A DNA stretch of 64,000 nucleotides from Gemmataceae bacterium (GCA_019752375.1 JAIEMG010000045.1:1-64000), one strand, 5' to 3'. Positions 36,648-45,773 are shown, numbered from the stretch's first letter. Numbers and translations are program-made. Notes: generated by a model from the sequence alone, not told the origin.

Positions 36648-36998
36648 TCACTCTTCCTCGGTGCCACCTGCCGCAACCCGAACCTTCTTGATGAACTTTT
36701 GGCAGATGCGGCAGTAGACTTTCACAAACCCAGCCTCGTACTTCGCCCACAACGGCGCTTTGCGGTGGCATTTCTTCTCAAAGCTGGCCGCAGCCGCTTC
36801 GGTGGCAACCTCGCCCACCACGCGGCCACAGACACAAGCCAAGGTCATTACCTGTGACTGCCGAAACTCAATCGCCAGCCCCGCGCTACTGTGGCAGTGA
36901 GGGTGGAACCACAACATACTGCCAAGTGTCTTTCCACATCCGCATGAGCAGGGCCGCTTCAGCCGTGCATCCAGCATTTGTCTCGTCAACATGCGCAT
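36648..36998 (-). CDS. Cysteine-rich putative zinc-binding protein
   Basis: 116 residues; AAGGAAAATGCGC precedes the start. Metal-ligand-like clusters: CSCGCGKTLG, HPHCH, CVCGRVVG, CHRK, CRICQKFIKK. Possibly a small nucleic-acid-binding protein. Not recognised. Confidence 0.55.
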   Translation of the reverse strand: MRMLTRQMLDARLKRPCSCGCGKTLGSMLWFHPHCHSSAGLAIEFRQSQVMTLACVCGRVVGEVATEAAAASFEKKCHRKAPLWAKYEAGFVKVYCRICQKFIKKVRVAAGGTEEE

Positions 36999-37710
36999 TT
37001 TCCTTGTAGCGTTTGTTTTGTTTCAATGCGCAGGCGGATCGCTCGGTGAAGCAACGGGCTTCGCCGAGGTGGAACACGCCCGACCTACGGTTCTATTGGA
37101 TTGCTTGCGGCAGATTGGGCCGCTATGGATGTGCTATTGCGTCCGTGAGTCTATTCCGCGTCCATGCGTGCGGTATTTGTGGTAGGCGAGTCCCATCCTA
37201 ACTCCAAACCGAAATCTGTCAACGTTGTTTTCAGGATTCTCCATGAGGACTTGGACTGTGCATCGCAGGGAGGTAGTAGCGGAATGAGAAAGTGAAATGC
37301 TGCTTCCAGATCAATCGGGAAAAGTGGAAAAGCGAAATGCGCGAACGACGGTTCTTCAAGGTTAGCGATGCCGCTAAAGCGTTAGTATAAGGCTATAAGA
37401 GTCTCGCTATAAGAACTAAAGCTACGGCGCGAAAAGCACTTTTCAGCAGCCGCCGATTCATTGCATCATTGTCTCACTTGTGTTATCATGCTGACAACAA
37501 GCAGCAACTCCCTGCCTACTTCCATCTGACTTCCTCTTCACTTCTACGCCACTGCCTTTCCAGGCCACCGCTGCTGGGTCGCCCTAGCCTTGGTCTTGGT
37601 CGAGTCAACTCATTGCCCAGTGCCAGCCTTCGCCGTGGCTTCCTGGAAAACTGCTTTTCTCGGAAAAAATATAGAAGGCACGCTCCTATATAAGCGTAGG
37701 AACGCAAACC
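36999..37710. other. Long intergenic region before divergent HTH genes
   Basis: About 700 bases without a supported gene. A CTATAAGA(G/A) direct repeat lies near 37390-37415. The region separates the minus-strand left part of the island from the plus-strand genes, so it probably holds divergent promoters and control sites. Confidence 0.4.
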
Positions 37711-37917
37711 ATGAAAACGGATTTATTACTTTTGCAGGACGTGGCCGAACAACTCGGCGTTCGCTACTACCGTGTCGTTTATGCGATTAAGAGCGGCCAG
37801 GTGCCCGACGTGAAGCTGCGGGTCGGCAATCGCCGCGTCTTCCAGCAGGACGAACTGCGTCGGCTGGCGGACTTCTTCGGCGTCAAACTGAAGGAACAGG
37901 AGGCCCATGCCAAATGA
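37711..37917 (+). CDS. Small HTH protein, MerR/excisionase-like
   Basis: 68 residues, ATG with AGGA upstream. LLLQDVAEQLGVRYYRVVYA, then NRRVFQQDELRRLADFFGV is a helix_turn_helix_17-type DNA-binding fold. Overlaps the next gene by 11 bp. Probably a transcriptional regulator or recombination accessory factor of the island. Confidence 0.75.
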   Translation: MKTDLLLLQDVAEQLGVRYYRVVYAIKSGQVPDVKLRVGNRRVFQQDELRRLADFFGVKLKEQEAHAK

Positions 37918-38164
37918 GTTCGCCACCATGCGGGAGATTGGCAGGCTGTTCGGCGTGACCAATCACACCATCGGCAGGAAGCTCAAGGAGTTGGGCCTGC
38001 GGACGCCTGACGGAAAGCCCAGCAGCGAGGCGTTTTCCCGTGGTCTTGTCGAGCAGAAATGGACCGACGATCACAAGCACTACTGCTGGGTCTGGCACAT
38101 TGCGAAGACGGTGCCGCTCTTGGAGAAGGCAGGGCTGGTGAGACAACAGCCCGAAGTCCCATGA
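37907..38164 (+). CDS. Small HTH protein
   Basis: 85 residues, ATG with AGGAGG upstream inside the preceding gene. TMREIGRLFGVTNHTIGRKL is a helix-turn-helix. Translationally coupled with the regulator at 37711 and upstream of the primase, so it is plausibly involved in replication control. Confidence 0.7.
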   Translation: MPNEFATMREIGRLFGVTNHTIGRKLKELGLRTPDGKPSSEAFSRGLVEQKWTDDHKHYCWVWHIAKTVPLLEKAGLVRQQPEVP

Positions 38165-38167
38165 AAC

Positions 38168-38200
38168 AGCAAGGCCCGCCATTGGTTGACGGGCCTTGCT
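38168..38200 (+). terminator. Hairpin after the HTH pair
   Basis: Perfect 11-bp stem AGCAAGGCCCG / CGGGCCTTGCT with an 11-base loop, starting four bases after the stop codon. No T-tract directly follows. It could act as terminator or attenuator before the primase gene. Confidence 0.55.
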
Positions 38201-38242
38201 GATTGCACAAAAAAACTCTCGACTCAAGTATATAGGAGTAGG

Positions 38243-40225
38243 ATGCACAGAAAAATATCACAAAATCTCGACCAGTCTTTGCCAGCATTCACTGCGGCAA
38301 CCCGTCCCGATCATCTGAGAACCAGAATCCAGTGGAAACGTGCCCGCCGCAAGGTGCGGAAGGGCGTACAGCCCGTCGCCCGCCTAACCTGGAAAACGAC
38401 CGAATGGCAGGATGGCGACTGCCATGCCACCGATGGCACGGTGGAGGAAATTAAAGAACGAGTGACCGTCACCTGTGAATGCGGTTTGTTCGGTGTCGAA
38501 CAAACGGCTCCCTACCGTGGCACCTGCCGCACTTGGGCCGTCGAGATTTTCAGGCGGTACTTCGTGGAGTTCACCAGCCCCGAATACCACATCTATTGGG
38601 CCGATCCAGCCGATCCCCGATGGTTGAAGTACGGATGGCCGTTCCCTGGCGAGAAAAAAGCTGGCTGGAAGTACGGCAACGGCCCGCTCACCGATGAACT
38701 CCTGAAAGTACATCTGCGCGGGAAAGGGCGATACGGTGTTCGCGGCGGCAAGTGGACGCGGTTCCTCGCCCTGGACCTGGACCTGCACGACGGCGATCCT
38801 GCCGTCTTCCTCGACATGCTTCGGGTGCTGCTGGCCGAATTCCACGGCAAGGACGGCTGGCACTTCCAGGTGGCCGAGAAGGGGGCACGGGGCATTCACC
38901 TCATCAGGTGCTTCAGCAAGCCTCGGCTGGTCGCAGAGGTTCGGGCGGAACTGGAGCGGAAACTTCAAGACCTGGACCGCCGCCACCCCGACCTGGCCGC
39001 AAGGGCGCTGGCGGCTGGCATGAACCCCTTCACGAAGGTCGAAATCTTCCCTCATGAGCGCAAAGGCTTCCGTCTGCCCCTTTGCTCAGGCCGCACGATG
39101 CTGCTCGACAGGCCGCTGCCCCTGGTCTTCAACCAGAGGATGAAGCGGGAAGTGCAGGACGTGGAGGGCTACGTCTCCTGGCTGTCCAGGGACGAGAAGA
39201 CCTACATGCCCGCCGAGGAGGTCATCACCTACGTCAAGGATCGCCTGGCCCCGCCCAAGCCCAAGGTGCAACCGAAAACCGAGCGGCAGGCCGTTGGCGA
39301 TTCCAAGAACGGCGCAGCGGCAGACGGCCTGGCCGACCTGGGGCCGATGAAGGGACAATTTGCGCAGAAGTTAGTTGCATTCTGGACAGGTGCCGACACG
39401 CCGCCCGACAGCCTGAACCCGTGGATCGGCATGACGGCCCGCGTCCTGCCCTTCTACCTGGATGACCAGGAAGACGCCGTTGCCCTGATCGAACGCTACA
39501 TCGACGAACTGCCCGACGTGAGCTTTTCCGACCGCTTGAGCGGCGGTAGGCGTGCCGAAGTCAGCAGGGTGATCCGCGCCACGGTGAAGACAGTCTACCG
39601 CAGCAACGGTTATCAAGACGATCCAGCAACGTCCACCGAGAAGCTCCAGGCCACGGTCGCCGCCTGGAAGAAACGCGGCTTCGACCCGACCGACAAGACG
39701 ACCTGGGATCGAGCCGCCGTTAATAACCTGCCCGACGTGAGCGTTAATAACTTCTTCTGGAAGGCCGAGGACGTTATTAAGCTCGGCTTGCTCCAGAACG
39801 CACTGCACGCCAGCCTGGAAACTGTATCCAGCGCCATGAAGTACCTGCTGAATCTGGTCAAAAAGCACGATGGCGAAATCGCCATCAATCTTGTGAAAAA
39901 GGTGCTGGAGAAGTTCGGCATTGCCTGTGGTCATCACGGCAAAGCAAACAAGGTGATGAAGCTGCTCTGCCAGTGGAAATGGGTCTATATTCGTGCTTTT
40001 GAGCGGTGGTATCCGCAAGAAGAAGATGGGGAGAAGAAGCAAGGTAGAGCCAGGAGCTATGGTGTTGGTGCGGAGATGGCTGACAAGTTCGAGGCGAAGT
40101 GTGGTGGTAATAACACAACACACACAACGTATCTATATATTGTGTCCCATCACAACGAGTCACCTGAACCCGTCTTGGCAACTTTCGAGCCTCAAGGCGA
40201 TGAAATCTCCCTTGGCTGGCCCTGA
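38243..40225 (+). CDS. Archaeo-eukaryotic-type primase / replication protein
   Basis: About 660 residues from the ATG at 38243 (GGAGTAGG upstream). AEP catalytic pattern: FLALDLDLHDG with Asp178 and Asp180, ARGIHLIRCF with His219, and EIFPHERKGFRLPL at 268-280. The first 150 residues include cysteines and a TOTE-like preface. The C-terminal 270 residues are helical with a possible winged helix near 590-640. Likely initiator/primase of an integrated plasmid. Three GTTAATAAC/GTTATTAA sites lie inside its 3' half. Confidence 0.75.
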   Translation: MHRKISQNLDQSLPAFTAATRPDHLRTRIQWKRARRKVRKGVQPVARLTWKTTEWQDGDCHATDGTVEEIKERVTVTCECGLFGVEQTAPYRGTCRTWAVEIFRRYFVEFTSPEYHIYWADPADPRWLKYGWPFPGEKKAGWKYGNGPLTDELLKVHLRGKGRYGVRGGKWTRFLALDLDLHDGDPAVFLDMLRVLLAEFHGKDGWHFQVAEKGARGIHLIRCFSKPRLVAEVRAELERKLQDLDRRHPDLAARALAAGMNPFTKVEIFPHERKGFRLPLCSGRTMLLDRPLPLVFNQRMKREVQDVEGYVSWLSRDEKTYMPAEEVITYVKDRLAPPKPKVQPKTERQAVGDSKNGAAADGLADLGPMKGQFAQKLVAFWTGADTPPDSLNPWIGMTARVLPFYLDDQEDAVALIERYIDELPDVSFSDRLSGGRRAEVSRVIRATVKTVYRSNGYQDDPATSTEKLQATVAAWKKRGFDPTDKTTWDRAAVNNLPDVSVNNFFWKAEDVIKLGLLQNALHASLETVSSAMKYLLNLVKKHDGEIAINLVKKVLEKFGIACGHHGKANKVMKLLCQWKWVYIRAFERWYPQEEDGEKKQGRARSYGVGAEMADKFEAKCGGNNTTHTTYLYIVSHHNESPEPVLATFEPQGDEISLGWP

Positions 40226-40407
40226 TGAGCGTTATTAACGACCAAGAACAGGCTGACATACGGTTATTACCCGAAGACGGTGCGTACAGGCTGCGCACTG
40301 GAGTCATGTTGTTGCTATCGTGTTGGGCAGTAAGACGTTATTAGCGGCTGCGCATGGCAGCGTGCCGTTATTGGCCGTGTAGGGTCAGAGCCGTTTGTTA
40401 TTAAACG
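39718..40407. repeat. GTTATTAAC-type repeat array (candidate iterons)
   Basis: Copies in the primase gene at 39718, 39742 and 39772. After the stop, CGTTATTAACG at 40230, GGTTATTACC at 40262, CGTTATTAGC at 40336, CGTTATTGGCC at 40366 and TGTTATTAAACG at 40396. Several intervals are close to 30 bp (32, 29, 30), about three helical turns. The arrangement resembles iterons of a replication origin. Confidence 0.5.
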
Positions 40408-40411
40408 CCGC

Positions 40412-40427
40412 CAATTGCCATTGTACC
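40412..40427 (+). promoter_or_regulatory. Recurrent motif copy 1
   Basis: CAATTGCCATTGTACC, whose end lies 45 bases before the ATG at 40472. See the recurrent-motif finding. Confidence 0.45.
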
Positions 40428-40471
40428 TGTTCCCCCTGGACGAGTTTGCTCTCACTCCAAAGGGGAAACCG

Positions 40472-40627
40472 ATGTATCAATGCTCGACCTGCGGCGCTCC
40501 CATATCACCCAACGCGCCGATCTGCTTCAACTGCGGCGAGACGACGATGAACGCCGAGGGCGGGTGTATGCTCCTGACCGCCGTGCTGGTCGTGCTGATG
40601 ATGGCGCTGTGCGCTGGGGCGCTATAG
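40472..40627 (+). CDS. Small zinc-ribbon membrane protein
   Basis: 51 residues from MYQCSTCGAPISPN at 40472 (AAGGGGA upstream). One zinc ribbon (CSTCG...CFNCGE) is followed by a single membrane helix (LLTAVLVVLMMALCAGAL). Function unknown. Confidence 0.65.
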   Translation: MYQCSTCGAPISPNAPICFNCGETTMNAEGGCMLLTAVLVVLMMALCAGAL

Positions 40628-40699
40628 ACCGCCAACGCAAGCCCTGGCGTTCTATGACGGGTTTCTTTTTGTCCAAGAAGAGAGTTTCACCGATGAAAC

Positions 40700-41857
40700 C
40701 TATCCTTCCTGCCCCACCAGTGCAGGCTGGCGGTACTTATTGAAGTTCGGGCCTGGCGAGTAAACAAACGCCCCCTGGCTGGTCCTGGTGGCCTTGAGGA
40801 CGCCCTCCTCGGCCATCAGCGCCAGCACTTCTTCAAGGCGGTTGCGGTAGCCCGATGACGGGTCGCGGGGCGGGTAATCGAGCCATCTGCGGCGGTACTT
40901 GCCAAGGTCGCTGGAGCCGACGAACTGCTTTCCCAGGCGGTCGATCACGGCGATGATGCTGGCGTAATCCTTCTCTTTCCCCACTGGCAGCCGTGGCACG
41001 GCTGGTTTCGGCGCTTGACGGGTCGGGCTGACTAACTGGCCTGCCTGGAACCGCTGGACCAACCGCAGCAGGGCGTGGTTTTCAGTGGATCGGGCGAACT
41101 CCTCGATGGCCTGGATCACGACCTGGCGGGCGGTCCTGGCCTGTCGGTCGCCGTAAGTCTGCCTCAGCGCGTCTGATTTCTGGCCCGCGAGCATCGCCTG
41201 GAAGACGGCGACCAGGGGCAGGCCGTAAGCGGTTTCCTTCTGGCGCAAGTTGGACACAAGATCGCCAACAATTTCACCAAACGCCGTGTCGGTCGAAGAT
41301 CGGGCTGGGAGTTGGTCTGGGGGCAGACCGTGGCTGGGATCGCCTTCCTTGGTCCTGCCGACGCCGATGGAGACGGTGCCCGCAGGCCGAGCTTCGGCCC
41401 GTCGCAGACGGACAATCTTGCCCTTACGAATGTTGCGGACGGCGAACTCCAAGAACTTCATAAACCTGGCCTGGAGAGGGTTTTCACCGAGCTTGAAGGG
41501 GCGGCTTTCATCGAATCCGCCGAAGACCGTGGCTCTCGGCCCGCCCGCGTCGGTGCTGGGCATCATCATCTTCTCGAAGACGTAGCCCAGCGCCGCTTCC
41601 ATGTCGTACTGCTGGTGGATGCCGTTCTTGAGGAGGGCGTCCACGATGTAGGTGGAAAACGAACGGCAGTTGCCACGGCGGTCCTGAATGGGGCAACTCA
41701 GCATCTTCTCGAAGGTGGCGCGTAAGTTCGGGTCTGTGGTTCGTTCGATGACGGCCCGCAGCGCCGCCTTGAATGCCTGCTCGTAGCCCTGCAAGATTCC
41801 AGGCGAAACGAACCGATCACGGTCTTCCGCAAGTAGCCAGCACCAGAATGTGTCCAC
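40700..41857 (-). CDS. Hypothetical protein with C-terminal winged-helix-like region
   Basis: 385 residues from a GTG at 41857. N-terminal helical part contains SCPIQDRRGNCRSFSTYIVD and DMEAALGYVFEKMMM. The C-terminal 80 residues (YRRRWLDYPPRDPS, EVLALMAEEGVLKATRTSQG) look like a winged helix. Its start is 7 bp after the previous stop, so it is translated with 41865-42101. Not recognised. Confidence 0.55.
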   Translation of the reverse strand: MDTFWCWLLAEDRDRFVSPGILQGYEQAFKAALRAVIERTTDPNLRATFEKMLSCPIQDRRGNCRSFSTYIVDALLKNGIHQQYDMEAALGYVFEKMMMPSTDAGGPRATVFGGFDESRPFKLGENPLQARFMKFLEFAVRNIRKGKIVRLRRAEARPAGTVSIGVGRTKEGDPSHGLPPDQLPARSSTDTAFGEIVGDLVSNLRQKETAYGLPLVAVFQAMLAGQKSDALRQTYGDRQARTARQVVIQAIEEFARSTENHALLRLVQRFQAGQLVSPTRQAPKPAVPRLPVGKEKDYASIIAVIDRLGKQFVGSSDLGKYRRRWLDYPPRDPSSGYRNRLEEVLALMAEEGVLKATRTSQGAFVYSPGPNFNKYRQPALVGQEG

Positions 41858-41864
41858 ACGGTAT

Positions 41865-42101
41865 CTAGCCGCCGACCAGCGATTTTTCGGGAGACGGGAT
41901 CACGACGACTTCCAGGTGGTCGTTCATTTTCTGAACACCGACCCGAACAACGGCTCCTTCCAGGCAGAAGTCGATCAGCAGCGGATTGACGGCTTCCTGG
42001 CGGAACTTGGCGGTCGCCGTGTCCACCATGCGCTGGAGTTGTTCCTGGCCGATGCCGTGGGTTTGGATCAGGGCGGGATCGACGTGGATGTTGCGTTTCA
42101 T
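41865..42101 (-). CDS. Hypothetical small protein
   Basis: 78 residues. Reads MKRNIHVDPALIQTHGIGQE, then LIDFCLEGAVVRVGVQKMND; alpha/beta. First gene of a two-gene unit with 40700-41857. No clear ribosome-binding site. Confidence 0.5.
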   Translation of the reverse strand: MKRNIHVDPALIQTHGIGQEQLQRMVDTATAKFRQEAVNPLLIDFCLEGAVVRVGVQKMNDHLEVVVIPSPEKSLVGG

Positions 42102-42169
42102 GCGGGTATCTATGCGGCTGGAGGCGGGGTTTGCGCTACCGAGTCGCTGATCTGATGCCGTAGATTTCG

Positions 42170-42976
42170 CTATTCATCTTCCAGGTCGCGCAGCACCTTG
42201 CGAAACGTCGGTCGAGAGATTCCCTCGCGACGGCAAAACGACGTGATCGTTTCCCGCTTCGTACTGTCTTCCCGCTGCCAGGCCATTATCTTGTACCGAA
42301 TTACCTCCGTGACCTTCGCGGGTCGCCTTGATCCCTTCTTTGCGCGATGCAGGTCAACTATCCGCATCATCAGCGTGGGAATCTTCAGTTGGATCAACTC
42401 CAGTTCGGAGATGGGATTGCCCACTTGGACGCTGAATTGGTAGAACCTGTCCACCTTTTCCGTCATACTTCCAATTACGGCGCGGCAGCGGTCCATGATT
42501 GGGCGGTGAAGGTCTTTGTCCCAATCGTCCACGGTCGTCAGCAAGCGATAGAACGTGGGGCGGGAGATACGGAGCCGCTTGCAAAGGGCGACGACCGTTT
42601 CACGGTTCTTGCGGTCCTGACGCTTCCAGTTCCAGACCTCCTCGAAGACTCTGTGGGCTTTCAACGTAGTCCGATCCCCCCTCTTGGACCGTTTCAATTC
42701 CTCGATCAGTTCCCGCAGCCTGGTTGCGTCGTGCTTCACGCCAGCCAGCACGCCTTTGAAGCCTTCTTCCCTCAGACGGACGACCTGCACTTCAATTTCA
42801 CCAAGCACACGCTCGCAGGCATCAGCCGCCGCCGTGCGAGGTGACTGCTGCGGTTGTCGTGCTGGGCGTGCCTTAGATTGGGACTCATCAGGATCGAAGG
42901 CCAACTGCACGACCTTCCGCCGTGACTTGCCCCGCCGCCCTTTCCGTGTTCTCGCCTTTCGCGCTTCCTGATCCAT
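42170..42976 (-). CDS. DNA-binding protein with two homologous HTH units
   Basis: 268 residues, ATG with GGGAGGG upstream. The N-terminus is strongly basic (RKARTRKGRRGKSRRK). Two internally similar units end in HTHs: TVVALCKRLRISRPTFYRLL at about 130-150 and TITSFCRREGISRPTFRKVL at about 243-262. Each unit is preceded by a WxWKRQD / MAWQRED segment, so the protein arose by duplication. Probable regulator or partition/replication factor. Confidence 0.65.
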   Translation of the reverse strand: MDQEARKARTRKGRRGKSRRKVVQLAFDPDESQSKARPARQPQQSPRTAAADACERVLGEIEVQVVRLREEGFKGVLAGVKHDATRLRELIEELKRSKRGDRTTLKAHRVFEEVWNWKRQDRKNRETVVALCKRLRISRPTFYRLLTTVDDWDKDLHRPIMDRCRAVIGSMTEKVDRFYQFSVQVGNPISELELIQLKIPTLMMRIVDLHRAKKGSRRPAKVTEVIRYKIMAWQREDSTKRETITSFCRREGISRPTFRKVLRDLEDE

Positions 42977-42991
42977 CGTTCACCCTCCCAG

Positions 42992-43010
42992 CCAACTGCA
43001 ATTGTAAGCC
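42992..43010 (+). promoter_or_regulatory. Recurrent motif copy 2
   Basis: CCAACTGCAATTGTAAGCC. The ATG at 43044 lies 37 bases after TTGTA. Confidence 0.35.
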
Positions 43011-43043
43011 AATGTAAACGATAAAGCTTTCCACAGCCCGCTC

Positions 43044-43196
43044 ATGCCACACAAATCCCATATCGTATTTCTGCTAAAGGCTTTGCGCGCGTGTTGCGGC
43101 CGAGCCAAAAACGCTTTTCGGGCCAGCGCGCGGAAGAGTAGGGAACGAGTCACTGATCCCAAGAAGAAAGGACAACGACATGAAAGCGTCAAATGA
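43044..43196 (+). CDS. Possible small basic protein
   Basis: 50 codons (MPHKSHIVFLLKALRACC, then a lysine/arginine-rich tail) ending inside the start of the next gene. No ribosome-binding site is visible. Listed because the recurrent upstream motif sits at its usual distance. Confidence 0.22.
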   Translation: MPHKSHIVFLLKALRACCGRAKNAFRASARKSRERVTDPKKKGQRHESVK

Positions 43197-43581
43197 CGGC
43201 GAGAAGGTCGTGGAGGTGCAGGCGTCGGACCTGTTCATGGAAGATGGCCTGTACTACCTGTGGGCACGGAGCAAACGACGACCGTGCATCATGCCCTGCG
43301 GGCACGACGGCCCTGACGGAATCCTGATGTTCAACACGGCAGCGGCAGCCCGCCGCTACTTGGAGTCGCTGGCCGAGTGCCATCCGACGATGCGCGTCGA
43401 AGACTGGCCGATCAGGTTCGTCGATGTGACCAATCTGCCGTTCTTCTTCAAGAAGTGGAAGAAGTCCCGCAAGGTGATTTTCCCCCGTGTCACCGATCTT
43501 GGCCACCAGGTCTTCCAGACGCGGGCCGTGATCGAAATGAGCCGAGCGGTGAGCGCACCGCCTGTGGAAAGCGCGGCCTAG
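43180..43581 (+). CDS. Hypothetical protein
   Basis: 133 residues, ATG with AAAGGA upstream. Contains FMEDGLYYLWARSKRRPCIM and FFFKKWKKSRKVIFPRV. Soluble, mixed fold. No family recognised. Confidence 0.6.
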   Translation: MKASNDGEKVVEVQASDLFMEDGLYYLWARSKRRPCIMPCGHDGPDGILMFNTAAAARRYLESLAECHPTMRVEDWPIRFVDVTNLPFFFKKWKKSRKVIFPRVTDLGHQVFQTRAVIEMSRAVSAPPVESAA

Positions 43582-43612
43582 TTTCCAATGCTGAGTCGGG
43601 CACGGTGTCCGA

Positions 43613-43626
43613 CCCTTTTGTACCTG
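43613..43626 (+). promoter_or_regulatory. Recurrent motif, weak copy
   Basis: CCCTTTTGTACCTG; TTGTACC ends 37 bases before the ATG at 43660. Only the right half of the consensus is conserved. Confidence 0.3.
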
Positions 43627-43659
43627 AACATGAACCCGAAAATAATGAGGTAGTCACCA

Positions 43660-43974
43660 ATGAAGAAGGCACTGAAGAGCAAAGCGGTTATGAAGTCTGT
43701 GAAAACGGCGATCACGACAACACCGAAAGCCATCGAGCCATTCGAGATTCGCGGGGTTCCCGATGACGGCGAAATCGTCATGGAAATCACCAGATGTGAT
43801 TCGCCGTGGACCGAGGAATCCATCGTTCAAGGAATTAACGACGGAACCCTCAATCCTTATTTCCGCCTGGACGGTGGGGTGGAGATTTTCCTCGATTCGG
43901 ACGGGCAAATTGGGGAACAGGTCGCAAGCGGTCGATGGACTTTCGATTTCTGCGGCTTAGCCGAGTGTTACTAA
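43660..43974 (+). CDS. Hypothetical protein
   Basis: 104 residues. Lysine-rich start (MKKALKSKAVMKSVK) followed by acidic alpha/beta sequence (PDDGEIVMEITRCDSPWTEE; GGVEIFLDSDGQIGEQVASG). GAGG precedes the start. Not recognised. Confidence 0.55.
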   Translation: MKKALKSKAVMKSVKTAITTTPKAIEPFEIRGVPDDGEIVMEITRCDSPWTEESIVQGINDGTLNPYFRLDGGVEIFLDSDGQIGEQVASGRWTFDFCGLAECY

Positions 43975-44158
43975 CCAATTAGCCGTCTCGCGGTGACGCT
44001 GAAAGCCCGTATCTTCAATTTGCCCACGATGAAGCACTGCGGGCTTCACTTTGCCCTAAACAACAATCTTGGCTCACCTTTTTTACATTGGCTGTTTTTG
44101 TAGTACCGTAAGGGTGCTGCTTCACCTTGACCATCAACAACACAACAAGGACTAACCC
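43975..44158. other. Intergenic stretch
   Basis: Contains TTTTTGTAGTACCG at 44095-44108, a loose variant of the recurrent motif about 50 bases before the next start. Nothing else seen. Confidence 0.35.
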
Positions 44159-44881
44159 ATGTTCACAACTGAGCAACTCGACTCCGAACCCGAAGTGAAT
44201 GGCGACGGCGCGGCACTGGTGCCCAGCACCGCTGCCGAAGACCTGGCCGTTCTCATCGAGCCGCCGAAGTTGGCCATCATGCCTGGCACCGAGAACGCGG
44301 TCGTTCGGCCCAAAGTTCCTGATGCCGAATGGCCACTGACCGACCTTGGTGGTTACGCCAAAGAGCGGCTCACCAGCGCCACGACGAGCATCTTCCAGGC
44401 TGGCCGTGCGTTGAAACTGGCGCGGGATCAGTTCTTAGAAACGCGAGAGTGGACCAAATGGCTGAAAGCGCAGGGAATTCCACGCACGTCGGCCTGGGAA
44501 GCCATCGAACTCTTCGAGAAGGCCAGAGTCGAAGACGCCGTAGCCAATTTGACCCGTAGCGAAGCGCTGAGAAAGTTTGGAGTCCGAAAGGACAGGCAGG
44601 CCAAGAATAGCGAGAATGGGCGAGCGAACGGCGGGCGAATCGAAGCGCTCGCATCTGCTGGGACGACCCCTTCGGGACAGAAGCCACCCAAGGAAGACAC
44701 GCTCCTACGCTACCTAACAATGGTCAGGGATGGCTTAGCAAACCGCTGCGCCGAACGGAAATCCGTTGACTGCCCCAAGAAGGCCAAGAATGCCTGCAAG
44801 AAGATGGCAGATGAAATCGTTTCCCTTTGTCAACAACTAATCAATGAGGTAGACAGCCATGATCTCCAACAAGCGTCTTAA
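44159..44881 (+). CDS. DUF3102-like DNA-transaction protein
   Basis: 240 residues, ATG with AAGGA upstream. Residues about 68-125 (TSIFQAGRALKLARDQFLET, REWTKWLKAQGIPRTSAWEA) resemble the DUF3102-type helical domain found in phages and plasmids. A linker and lysine-rich C-terminus follow. Overlaps the DNA methyltransferase gene by 23 bp, so the two are translated together. Confidence 0.6.
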   Translation: MFTTEQLDSEPEVNGDGAALVPSTAAEDLAVLIEPPKLAIMPGTENAVVRPKVPDAEWPLTDLGGYAKERLTSATTSIFQAGRALKLARDQFLETREWTKWLKAQGIPRTSAWEAIELFEKARVEDAVANLTRSEALRKFGVRKDRQAKNSENGRANGGRIEALASAGTTPSGQKPPKEDTLLRYLTMVRDGLANRCAERKSVDCPKKAKNACKKMADEIVSLCQQLINEVDSHDLQQAS

Positions 44882-45698
44882 CCAGATTGTCCACTGCGAC
44901 TGCATCGAAGGAATTGGGGCCTTGCCCGACGCCTGTATCCCGCTCACCGTCACCAGTCCACCATACGACGCAATGCGAGACTATGGCGGCACCAAGTTCC
45001 AGTTCGAGCCGATTGCGACGGAGTTGGCCCGCGTCACGATGCCAGGCGGCGTGATCGTCTGGGTCGTGCAGGACCAAATCGTGGACGGCTTTGAGTCGGG
45101 CACTTCGGCTCGCCAGCGGCTCTTCTTTGAAACGGTCGGCATGAACGTCCACGGCACAGTCATCATGGCGATGAAGGGATGCCGTTACCCCCGCAAGCAG
45201 CGGTACGGGCAACAATTCCACTACGCCTTCGTGCTGAGCAAGGGCAAGCCCCGCGTCGTGAAGGTGCTTCAGGACAAGCCCAACAGCGCCGTGGGGGCTG
45301 TGGTGGCCAACAGTCGGCGTTTTCGGAACGGCGACTTGACGACCACGATGAAGCCGAAGCGCATCGGTCCTTACGGACTCCGTGGCAACGTCTGGCTCAT
45401 CGACGCTGGCAACGGCAGGACCACCAAGGATCGGTTCGCGTATGAGCATCCCGCCCTGATGCCCGAAGGCATGGCTGAAGATCACATCCTGTCATGGAGT
45501 CAGCCTGGCGATCTCGTTTTCGACCCGATGTGCGGAGCGGCCACCACCTGCAAGATGGCGCTGCTCAATCATCGCAAGTACCTGGGCATGGAAGTTCACC
45601 AGCCGTATTGGGAACTGGCCTGCAAGCGGATGGAACTGGCCAAGGAAGCACATCAACGGCAAGTGCTGGCCATCCTGCGACAGAAAGCCGCAGGATGA
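44859..45698 (+). CDS. DNA methyltransferase (N4-cytosine or N6-adenine, beta type)
   Basis: 279 residues. Catalytic motif IV TSPPYDAMRDYGG at about residue 31 precedes the SAM motif I region LVFDPMCGAATTCKMAL at about 225-241, the order of beta-class amino-methyltransferases. YLGMEVHQPYWELACKRM follows motif I as usual. It probably modifies DNA in the element; no restriction enzyme gene adjoins it. Confidence 0.85.
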   Translation: MISNKRLNQIVHCDCIEGIGALPDACIPLTVTSPPYDAMRDYGGTKFQFEPIATELARVTMPGGVIVWVVQDQIVDGFESGTSARQRLFFETVGMNVHGTVIMAMKGCRYPRKQRYGQQFHYAFVLSKGKPRVVKVLQDKPNSAVGAVVANSRRFRNGDLTTTMKPKRIGPYGLRGNVWLIDAGNGRTTKDRFAYEHPALMPEGMAEDHILSWSQPGDLVFDPMCGAATTCKMALLNHRKYLGMEVHQPYWELACKRMELAKEAHQRQVLAILRQKAAG

Positions 45699-45773
45699 AG
45701 CGTTCGGAGCGCCGAACGAATCGCCCGCACCTCTGAAAACGCCCCCGCTCATTCCAACCGCCCTGAAGTAATC

